A stretch of 46,541 bases of DNA from Candidatus Tayloriibacteriota bacterium. Its GTDB lineage: Bacteria; Patescibacteriota; Minisyncoccia; Phycocordibacterales; PALSA-1337. The stretch covers positions 1-46,541 of the forward strand of contig CAIOGI010000010.1 of assembly GCA_903857825.1 (NCBI GenBank), given 5' to 3'. The notes beneath the pieces are model-generated. The model worked only from the letters and a program-made list of their open reading frames with translations, was not told the origin of the DNA and made no database searches. How positions within the stretch are numbered: the stretch's first letter is position 1; each line of letters begins with the position of its first letter. Positions 1-8,133 of the stretch are shown one piece after another. The translations under genes and the position numbers were made by a program.

Positions 1-147
1 GTATTGCTAATGAAATTTTTACCAAGTCCTGGGAGTGCTTTTGCTGAAGTAGGCTATTTAATTCTATTTGGAACTTTACAGTGGTTTCTGATTGGTTCCA
101 TAATAGGCTATCTTTACGGAAAAATTAAGAATAGAAATAAGGTATAA
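1..147 (+). CDS. C-terminal fragment of a small membrane protein (partial at window edge)
   Basis: Frame 1 open from base 1 to TAA 145-147: VLLMKFLPSPGSAFAEVGYLILFGTLQWFLIGSIIGYLYGKIKNRNKV; hydrophobic stretch. Confidence 0.55.
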   Translation, partial: VLLMKFLPSPGSAFAEVGYLILFGTLQWFLIGSIIGYLYGKIKNRNKV

Positions 148-155
148 TTATAAGT

Positions 156-1160
156 ATGCTTAACCCTCTTTTAAAACTTAATCCAAAACTTTTCGACAAG
201 AATATTGAAATGACTCCTATTCGTCGCGGTTTCGGGGAGGGTTTGGTTATTGCTGGTGATTTGAATAAAGATGTTGTTGGGCTCTGTGCGGATCTTGTAG
301 AAAGTACTGCAATGAATCTTTTTAAAGATAAATATCCAGATCGATTTATAGAAATGGGTATTGCGGAGCAAAATATGGCAAGTGTTGCTTCTGGAATGGC
401 GGCTATGGGTAAGATTCCTTTCATAACTTCATATGCAATGTTTAGTCCGGGTAGAAATTGGGAACAGATACGTACTACGATTTGCTATAATGACAGAAAT
501 GTAAAAATCGCAGGTTCTCATGCTGGAGTTTCTGTAGGTGCAGATGGCGGTACACATCAAGCCATTGAAGATATTGCCCTAATGCGTGTCATTCCAAATA
601 TGGTTTTGATTTCGCCTTGTGATGCTAATGAAGCAAAGAAAGCTACTATTGCTTGTTCACAGACAAAGACACCGACATACATTCGTCTTGCAAGAAACAA
701 CACTCCACTCATTACAACTAGAGAAACACCTTTTATAATCGGCAAAGCGCAAACAGTGTTCATACCAGCGGGCGATAAAAGAGCTGAAATTGGGATAATT
801 GCTACAGGAGCATTACTTTTTAAGGCGATGAAAGTTGCTAATGAATTAGAAAAAGAGGGGAAGGCTGTAAAAGTTTTAAATTTGTCTACCATCAAACCTC
901 TCGATGAAGAAGCGATTTGGCAGCTGGCACATGAGACAAGAGCAATAGTAACTGTTGAAGAACATCAAATAATCGGAGGAATGGGTTCAGCTGTTGCTGA
1001 ATGTTTGGCCAGACATTATCCTACCCCAATTGAATTTATTGGTGTAAAAGACAAATTTGGTCAGTCAGGAACTCCTGAGGAATTGCTTGAACACTATGCT
1101 ATGGGTGAGAAGGATATAAGGGAGGCTATAAAAAGAGTTCTCGCAAGAAAGACAAAATAA
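156..1160 (+). CDS. Transketolase C-terminal subunit (pyrimidine-binding plus C-terminal domains)
   Basis: RFIEMGIAEQNMASVASGMAAMGKIPFITSYAMF, GSHAGVSVGADGGTHQAIEDIALMRVIPNM are typical transketolase/DXS motifs. Confidence 0.93.
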   Translation: MLNPLLKLNPKLFDKNIEMTPIRRGFGEGLVIAGDLNKDVVGLCADLVESTAMNLFKDKYPDRFIEMGIAEQNMASVASGMAAMGKIPFITSYAMFSPGRNWEQIRTTICYNDRNVKIAGSHAGVSVGADGGTHQAIEDIALMRVIPNMVLISPCDANEAKKATIACSQTKTPTYIRLARNNTPLITTRETPFIIGKAQTVFIPAGDKRAEIGIIATGALLFKAMKVANELEKEGKAVKVLNLSTIKPLDEEAIWQLAHETRAIVTVEEHQIIGGMGSAVAECLARHYPTPIEFIGVKDKFGQSGTPEELLEHYAMGEKDIREAIKRVLARKTK

Positions 1161-1225
1161 ATTCTATTACATATTTAAATTTAGTATTTTATTGCCACCT
1201 GTATAATTTGTGATAGTCTATTTAT

Positions 1226-3244
1226 ATGTCAATTTTTCAATTATCAAAGACAATGACTCCAGCAGGAGATCAGCCAAAAGCCATTGAAGCTTTAAACAAG
1301 GGGTTGAAAAAAGGTATGCGCAAGCAGACCCTTTTCGGCGTAACTGGCTCGGGAAAAACATTTACCATGGCCAATGTAATTGCAAATAATGACAAGCCAA
1401 CTTTAGTTATCGCTCACAACAAGACCCTTGCAGCCCAGCTGGCTCAGGAGTATCGAGAATTCTTTCCAAATAATGCCGTGCATTATTTCGTCTCATACTA
1501 TGACTACTATCAGCCAGAGGCATATATGCCCGTTACAGATACATATATAGAGAAGGAGGCAATGATAAATGAAGAAATAGATAGACTTCGCCATGCATCT
1601 ACTCAGGCATTGCTAACCAGAAAGGATGTCATTATTGTAGCATCAGTTTCTTGTATCTATGGTTTGGGAAGTCCTGATGAATATGAAAAAGTAAATTTGA
1701 AAATTTCAAAGGGCATGGATCTTTCTCGTGCTGACTTAATACGCAAACTCATAGATGTTCATTTCGAAAGAACAAATGCAGATATAAATGCTGGGCAATT
1801 TCGCGCGCTTGGAAATATGATAGAAATAATGCCTGTAAGTGATAGAACTATATACAGAATAGAATACGATGGAACAACAGTTTCCAAAATCATAGAGCTA
1901 GACCCAGTAACAATGAGTGTTCGTGCAAATCACGAGACTATTTTTCTTTTTCCGGCGAAACACTTCATAAGTACAGATGAACAATCAAAGAAAGCATTTA
2001 TTTCAATCAAAAAAGAATTGGAGAGTCGGCTGAAAGAACTGGAAAAGGCTGGGAAAATGCTAGAGGCAGAAAGGTTAAAGAGAAGGGTTAAATATGATTT
2101 GGCTTTGATAAAAGAAGTCGGCTATTGCAATGGTATCGAGAACTACTCTAGACATTTTTCTGGAAAGAAGGCTGGAGAAGCACCAGATTCTTTACTTGCA
2201 TACTTTCCTCATAAGGCAAACAGTGAGCCTGACTTTTTAACTGTAATAGATGAAAGTCATGTAACTGTGCCACAGCTTGGTGGTATGTATGCAGGAGATG
2301 CTTCTAGAAAAGAAACCCTAGTTGATTTCGGTTTTAGATTACCTTCAGCAAAAGATAATCGCCCCATGAAATTTGATGAATTTGAAAAAGCTGTTGGGCA
2401 GGTGATTTACACAACAGCTACACCAGGAAAATTTGAAAAAGAGCATAGCGAGCAAATAGTCGAGCAAATCATTCGTCCAACTGGCCTTATCGATCCTGTT
2501 ATAGAAGTAAAGCCTGTCGCTGAAAAGGGAAGTTACAAGGGTCAAATATTTAATTTCATAGAGGAAGCAGAAAAAGTTATAAAAAAAGGAGACAGGGTTA
2601 TCGCTACAACATTAACAAAAAAGATGGCTGAGGATCTTAGTGAATATTTAAAAGAAAAGGGGATTAAAGCTGAATATTTACATAGTGATATAAAAACAAT
2701 AGATAGAATTACGATCTTAACTGAATTCCGTCGAGGAAAGTTTGACGTTCTTGTGGGTGTGAATCTTCTTCGAGAAGGTCTCGACTTGCCGGAAGTTTCA
2801 TTGATAGGAATTCTAGATGCTGACAAGGCTGGTTTTCTGCGTTCGGAGACATCACTAATTCAAATAATTGGTCGTGCGGCGAGAAATGTGAATGGCCGAG
2901 TCATTCTTTATGCCGATTTCATGAATGATGCATTGAATTATGCTATTAGAGAAACAGATAGACGACGTAAAATTCAGACAGAGTATAATACAAAGCATGG
3001 TATCACACCAAAAACTATAATTAAAAAGATTCAAGACATTACAGATCAATTAAAAACAGAACATGATAAAGCTGTAGATGAGATGGCAAGAATAGATGAG
3101 GAAATGTGGAATAAAAACCCGGAAAAGTTAATGAAAATCAAAGAACAAGAAATGGAAAAAGCTGTTAAGGTGCTTGATTTTGAGACAGCTGCGCTTATAA
3201 GGGATGAGATTGTGGCTTTGAAGAAGAGAATTAGGTTAAATTAG
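1226..3244 (+). CDS. uvrB: Excinuclease ABC subunit B
   Basis: GVTGSGKTFTMANVI Walker A, YYDYYQPEAYMP beta-hairpin, GILDADKAGFLRSETSLIQIIGRAARN helicase motifs, C-terminal UVR motif. Confidence 0.98.
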   Translation: MSIFQLSKTMTPAGDQPKAIEALNKGLKKGMRKQTLFGVTGSGKTFTMANVIANNDKPTLVIAHNKTLAAQLAQEYREFFPNNAVHYFVSYYDYYQPEAYMPVTDTYIEKEAMINEEIDRLRHASTQALLTRKDVIIVASVSCIYGLGSPDEYEKVNLKISKGMDLSRADLIRKLIDVHFERTNADINAGQFRALGNMIEIMPVSDRTIYRIEYDGTTVSKIIELDPVTMSVRANHETIFLFPAKHFISTDEQSKKAFISIKKELESRLKELEKAGKMLEAERLKRRVKYDLALIKEVGYCNGIENYSRHFSGKKAGEAPDSLLAYFPHKANSEPDFLTVIDESHVTVPQLGGMYAGDASRKETLVDFGFRLPSAKDNRPMKFDEFEKAVGQVIYTTATPGKFEKEHSEQIVEQIIRPTGLIDPVIEVKPVAEKGSYKGQIFNFIEEAEKVIKKGDRVIATTLTKKMAEDLSEYLKEKGIKAEYLHSDIKTIDRITILTEFRRGKFDVLVGVNLLREGLDLPEVSLIGILDADKAGFLRSETSLIQIIGRAARNVNGRVILYADFMNDALNYAIRETDRRRKIQTEYNTKHGITPKTIIKKIQDITDQLKTEHDKAVDEMARIDEEMWNKNPEKLMKIKEQEMEKAVKVLDFETAALIRDEIVALKKRIRLN

Positions 3245-3259
3245 CTTAATAATGATGAA

Positions 3260-3389
3260 TTTGAGCTAGTATTTAGATAAGTGCTACCAAAGGGGCATCT
3301 TTATTAATAGCTATATAGCTCATATTATAGGCTATATAGTATTACTTATCTAAAACTTATCAACATAATAACTTGCCATTTAGCTCAAA
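3260..3389. repeat. Nested inverted repeat upstream of AAA ATPase gene
   Basis: Arms TTTGAGCTA/TTAGCTCAAA, TTAGATAAGT/ACTTATCTAA, and inner CTATATAGC/GCTATATAG. Confidence 0.75.
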
Positions 3390-3431
3390 ACTTAGTAATA
3401 TTGCTACTATATAAATAATTAATCAAATTCA

Positions 3432-4565
3432 ATGATAATAGAAAGAAGCATTAAAAAGGAAATTGAAGAGCAACTATTTAAGGGGAAAGTAATCATTATC
3501 TATGGACCTCGTCGTGTTGGAAAAACTACTCTTGTGAAAGAAATACTTGGTAAATATGGTGATGAAGGTAAGTATATAAACTGTGATATTTTACAGAATA
3601 AACAAGGGCTAGAATCTCAAGACGATAAAAAGCTTAGGGATTTTCTTGGTACAGGAAAAATATTTATTATAGATGAAGCACAGAGAGTAGAGAATATAGG
3701 AATCAATCTAAAAATACTAGTCGATACATATCCAGATATTCAGATTATTGCTACTGGATCATCAAGTTTTGATTTGTCAAATAAGATAAACGAACCATTG
3801 ACAGGCAGAAGTTTTACTTTCATGCTTTATCCTATATCTGTTTCAGAAATGAGTACTGTTTATAAGAATAGTCAAGAAATAGACACAAATTTAGAAAACA
3901 TGCTTTTATTTGGAAGTTATCCAGAAATAGCTAGTGGTACTGCAATTGATAAAATAGGGTATCTTCAGGAATTATCTAGTAATTATCTATATAAAGATGC
4001 TTTGGAATTTGAAGGTCTGAAAAAACCGGAAATGATAGTTAAGCTTTTACAGCTCATCGCTCTACAGATTGGAAGTGAAATATCTTATAACGAACTCGCT
4101 GTAAAACTTGAAACCACTAGAAAAACTATTATGAATTACATATATTTATTAGAACAAGCTTTCGTGATTTTTAGATTACCGCCATTTTCTAGAAATATTA
4201 GAAATGAAATAGGAAGAAAAAACAAAATATATTTCTATGATCTTGGTGTTAGAAATGCACTAATAAATTCATTTGATAAGATTGAAAATAGAAATGATAT
4301 TGGTGGTTTGTGGGAAAACTTTCTTCTTATAGAAAGAAAAAAATTAATGGAGAAGAAGAAATGGTATAGAAATAGATATTTCTGGAGAACACAGGATAAG
4401 GAAGAGATAGATTATGTTGAGGATTATGATGGAAGATTGCATGGTTATGAATTTAAATGGGGAAATAAGACTTATAATATTCCAAAAAGTTTTATTGATG
4501 AGTATAAAAATAGTGATATTTCTATTGTGAATAGGAGTAACTATAAAGAATTCCTAGGGATTTAA
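3432..4565 (+). CDS. AAA ATPase, DUF4143-type
   Basis: GPRRVGKTTLVKEIL Walker A, IFIIDEAQRV Walker B, IIATGSSSFDLS sensor, C-terminal nuclease-like DUF4143 region. Confidence 0.9.
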   Translation: MIIERSIKKEIEEQLFKGKVIIIYGPRRVGKTTLVKEILGKYGDEGKYINCDILQNKQGLESQDDKKLRDFLGTGKIFIIDEAQRVENIGINLKILVDTYPDIQIIATGSSSFDLSNKINEPLTGRSFTFMLYPISVSEMSTVYKNSQEIDTNLENMLLFGSYPEIASGTAIDKIGYLQELSSNYLYKDALEFEGLKKPEMIVKLLQLIALQIGSEISYNELAVKLETTRKTIMNYIYLLEQAFVIFRLPPFSRNIRNEIGRKNKIYFYDLGVRNALINSFDKIENRNDIGGLWENFLLIERKKLMEKKKWYRNRYFWRTQDKEEIDYVEDYDGRLHGYEFKWGNKTYNIPKSFIDEYKNSDISIVNRSNYKEFLGI

Positions 4566-4744
4566 AGAATTTCTTTCGTTATCCCCACCTCTTCCATTTT
4601 CTGATACGAAAAAACCAGACGCGAAAATGAATTTTAAACTACGTATTTCTCATTCTCTCTCTCTGCTTTATTAGTATTTTAGTAATAACTTTAATAAGTG
4701 CAGGAGTTGTCTATGCAGCTCCAAGATATACACCGGGATAGACA

Positions 4745-6505
4745 TTGGATCCAGATTGTTTACCAAGTGATGTGAATTGTAGGGTTACACCGTCACTATA
4801 TTCATCAAGCTCAATGGATTTGGGTGCATCACCATATGCGGGATACTTTACTGCTACGAGTACAACGGGAACGAGTACTTTTGCTGGAGGTATTCAAGCC
4901 CCATCAATTACGATGAGCGGTACAATTTTAAATAATTCTGCAACGCTTGGTTCTGAGTTATTAGATAATACTGGATGGACCTCCACTAATTGGACAGGTA
5001 ACTATGACACAGGATTTACTCATACCACCGGTAATACATCCGTCCTTTCAAAAACAATATCTGGAGTTGTAGTATCCAATTATTATCAATTATCATTTAC
5101 GATATCTGGAATGACTGCTGGTAGTATCGATGCTTCGATCGGAGGAGTTTCCGTCTCAAGATATGCTGGTGAAATCGCCTCAAACGCAACCTATACTAGG
5201 ACGCCAAAAGCCATTAATACAAATGGAGTTATCTTTACTCCCTCGACTGATTTCAACGGTACTATCTCGAGTATTTCAATTAAAAAGATTACGGCGGCCA
5301 ACACCCCGTTCGTATCGGTGGAAGACTATACTGGGAACAGAATATCAGAATTCAGGTTTTTGGAACTACCGATCCCAAGTGGAAACGGGATTTTCATCGG
5401 AATTGATGCTGGGAAATATATTACAACTGGAGGTGCAAATATTGGTATTGGGGACAATGCCTTGGCCTCACAAACAAGTGGTGGATCTAATGTTGCTCTT
5501 GGATATTCTTCTCTTTCGAACTTAACAATCGGTAGTTTCAATACAGCGCTTGGAACGAATGTTATGCCTAGTGCTGTTGCGTCATATAATAATACTGGTG
5601 TGGGCTATCATGCTCTTTTTTCAACGACAAATAGTCAGGATAATACAGCGGTTGGTACGCAATCTTCGAACAATCTCACTACTGGGATATGGAATACAAC
5701 AATAGGAAGTGGTTCGGGGAGCGGTATAAATACTGGAGGGAGCAATGTTATGGTTGGATACAATGCTGGCTCAAATGTCACTTCGGGAGCGGCAAATATT
5801 ATCATCGGGACTAATACTACAGCTCCATCTGCTTCTGCAAATTATCAAATAAATATAGGAAATACTATTTATGGATTTACTTCGGGGGGCGGTAGTAAAA
5901 TTGGCATCGGCACCACCTCTCCCATGTCTCGCCTTTCCATCTTCCAAAGCTCCAACACAGTAGCAGGTGGTATCAGTCTATCATCTCTAGCCAGCTCTAC
6001 CCGTTCTATATTCATGGACGATTCCACCATACTCCATTTCACTGGAGGAGGTAATGATGCCACACTAAACTCCTCAGGAGCATGGACCAATGCCTCAGAC
6101 ATAAGCTACAAGGAGAATATAATAGATCTAGGAACAAAGTATGGTCTAGATACAGTAGTATCTACTACACCAAGATATTACAATATGAAAGGTAATAATA
6201 CACCGCAGGTAGGATTCATAGCTCAAGAACTTAAACCAATAATTCCAGAAGTAGTAGAAGGCCAAGAGGGAAGTATGGGAATATCTTACGGTAACCTAGT
6301 GGCTGTATCATTTCAAGCTATTAAGGAATTGAATGAGGAGATAAAAGAATTACGTGCACAAATAAAAGAACTTCAAATCAAAAATAATATTCCTATAACT
6401 TCATATACCCCTACCCCCGAACCTCTCGCAACCACAACCCCAGAAACCTCAACTACCACTGAGCCAGTTATAGCGCCTGAAACTTCTACAACTACCCCTC
6501 AATAA
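4745..6505 (+). CDS. Surface/tail-fibre-like protein with YadA-head-like repeats and C-terminal peptidase S74 intramolecular chaperone domain; 5' end apparently disrupted
   Basis: Repeats of the type NTALGTN..., NTAVGTQSSNNLTTG; SDISYKENI...GFIAQELKPIIPEVVEG...VSFQAIKELNEEIKEL is S74-like with Ser-Asp-x-x-x-Lys spacing. Only a TTG start is available downstream of an in-frame TAG. Confidence 0.8.
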   Translation: MDPDCLPSDVNCRVTPSLYSSSSMDLGASPYAGYFTATSTTGTSTFAGGIQAPSITMSGTILNNSATLGSELLDNTGWTSTNWTGNYDTGFTHTTGNTSVLSKTISGVVVSNYYQLSFTISGMTAGSIDASIGGVSVSRYAGEIASNATYTRTPKAINTNGVIFTPSTDFNGTISSISIKKITAANTPFVSVEDYTGNRISEFRFLELPIPSGNGIFIGIDAGKYITTGGANIGIGDNALASQTSGGSNVALGYSSLSNLTIGSFNTALGTNVMPSAVASYNNTGVGYHALFSTTNSQDNTAVGTQSSNNLTTGIWNTTIGSGSGSGINTGGSNVMVGYNAGSNVTSGAANIIIGTNTTAPSASANYQINIGNTIYGFTSGGGSKIGIGTTSPMSRLSIFQSSNTVAGGISLSSLASSTRSIFMDDSTILHFTGGGNDATLNSSGAWTNASDISYKENIIDLGTKYGLDTVVSTTPRYYNMKGNNTPQVGFIAQELKPIIPEVVEGQEGSMGISYGNLVAVSFQAIKELNEEIKELRAQIKELQIKNNIPITSYTPTPEPLATTTPETSTTTEPVIAPETSTTTPQ

Positions 6506-6506
6506 A

Positions 6507-7217
6507 ATGAAAAGAAGATTTTACATATTAGCTCTATCTATATTTCTCCTACCTTTAATCACACACGCTAGTAACATCTCTACCACAGACAAGTATGCAT
6601 GGAGTGATGTATTGGGCTGGGTAAACTTCTCTCCAACCAATGGTAACGTAGAAGTCACAGATACTAGAGTAACAGGCTATGTATGGTCTACAAATGCAGG
6701 CTGGATCAATTTACAGCCTACAAAAGGAGGTATATCAAACAATAGAGGAGTACTAAGTGGTTATGCCTGGGGTGAAAGCACAGGATACATAGACTTTACA
6801 GGAGTATCAATAGATTCAAGTGGACGTTTTACTGGACAAACAGTCAGTACAGCCTTGGCAGGTACTATAACGTTCTCATGTGCCAAGTGTAATGTAAACA
6901 CAACATGGAGAATACCAAGTACAACATCAAGTTCCAGATCGGGAAGTAGAGTACTATATTATTTACAACAGCCATTTACATTCCTGTCGAATATATTTAG
7001 TACTAACAAGACAAATACTGAAACAGTACAAATTGATTCAGTTCAATTAACAACACCAGATACCTCAACTACCACTAGACCAATCATTTCTACTTCCACA
7101 AAAAATACAATAGAAACTATGCAGGAACCTGTAAAACAAACATTCTTTAAGAAGGTGCTTAATGTTATTACTTATCCACTTACTCTTTTGTGGAGAGTGG
7201 TTAGATGGATATTCTAG
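6507..7217 (+). CDS. Secreted/cell-surface protein with repeated GYxWS..GWI motifs, Thr/Ser/Pro linker and C-terminal hydrophobic segment
   Basis: Signal peptide MKRRFYILALSIFLLPLITHA; repeats YAWSDVLGWVNFSP / GYVWSTNAGWINLQP / GYAWGESTGYIDF; starts 1 nt after the previous stop codon. Confidence 0.8.
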   Translation: MKRRFYILALSIFLLPLITHASNISTTDKYAWSDVLGWVNFSPTNGNVEVTDTRVTGYVWSTNAGWINLQPTKGGISNNRGVLSGYAWGESTGYIDFTGVSIDSSGRFTGQTVSTALAGTITFSCAKCNVNTTWRIPSTTSSSRSGSRVLYYLQQPFTFLSNIFSTNKTNTETVQIDSVQLTTPDTSTTTRPIISTSTKNTIETMQEPVKQTFFKKVLNVITYPLTLLWRVVRWIF

Positions 7218-7238
7218 TTATTGTGGTATAATTATTGC

Positions 7239-8030
7239 ATGAAAGAAAAAATTCTCCTTGCTATTAGTGATGTGGTATTAACAAATATTATTGCAGATAA
7301 GTTAAGACTTGAAGGATATAAGATTTATATTGCAATTGATGGTAATGATGCGCTCACAAAGATGAAGACTCTTTCTCCAAATCTCGTTTTGATTGATATA
7401 GTTTTATCGGGGAGAAATGGATATGAAGTATTACAAGAAAAAAGTTTTGATAGACTTATAACAAAGATTCCTGTAATAATAATTTCTAATTCTGGTATGG
7501 CACTAAATATGCGACTCATACCATCTACTCCTACAATTAAAGACTACTTAATAAAGACGCATATAGATCCAGATGAGGTAATGGAAAAAATATCAAAAGC
7601 TTTTGGCAGAAAATATATTAAACATATAGATAATGTTTCTGATGAGCAGACAATAAAGGCTAATGGTAAGAAGATTCTGTGGGTAGAAGATGACAAACTT
7701 CTCTCCACTATATTGTCAAAGAAATTTGAAGGTGCTCACTATAGATTGCATAAGGTAGATGATGGTGAAAGTGCTTTTAAGTATCTGGAGACTGAAGTTC
7801 CAGACTTGATTATCCTTGATATTATTTTACCAAAGATGAATGGTTTGGATGTATTGCAAAAAATGAGGAGTAATGAAAAGTTAAGAAAAGTTCCTGTAAT
7901 AATGCTATCAAATGCTAATAAACAAAGTGACATAGAAAAAGCAAATCTTCTTGGTGTTGAGAGGTTTATGCTAAAAGCGGCTGTTTCTCTTGATGAAATA
8001 ATGAGTGTTGTTGATAGTCTTGTAAAATAG
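7239..8030 (+). CDS. Tandem receiver (REC-REC) response regulator without output domain
   Basis: Two CheY-like domains; second has VEDD, LDIILP, LSN and K; TATAAT 7227-7232 precedes ATG 7239 (the listed TTG 7221 is less likely). Confidence 0.88.
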   Translation: MKEKILLAISDVVLTNIIADKLRLEGYKIYIAIDGNDALTKMKTLSPNLVLIDIVLSGRNGYEVLQEKSFDRLITKIPVIIISNSGMALNMRLIPSTPTIKDYLIKTHIDPDEVMEKISKAFGRKYIKHIDNVSDEQTIKANGKKILWVEDDKLLSTILSKKFEGAHYRLHKVDDGESAFKYLETEVPDLIILDIILPKMNGLDVLQKMRSNEKLRKVPVIMLSNANKQSDIEKANLLGVERFMLKAAVSLDEIMSVVDSLVK

Positions 8031-8133
8031 TATTTACTGTGAAATGTACATTAAGTCTGTGCATTATTTGCCTTATTCTCATATCTTGTTATAGTTAAAC
8101 CCTAAGGAACAAAGTTCCCCAAATTTTGTATAT

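Noticed and set aside
125-424. Minus-strand ORF overlapping the transketolase gene, and similar antisense ORFs within uvrB, uvrA, valS, dnaB and gltX
   Set aside because: Opposite a strongly recognised coding gene, low-complexity translation, no promoter or family match; shadow ORFs.
4739-4741. Reassignment of TAG as a sense codon
   Set aside because: TAG terminates uvrB exactly at its expected end and other genes here, so genome-wide recoding is not supported.
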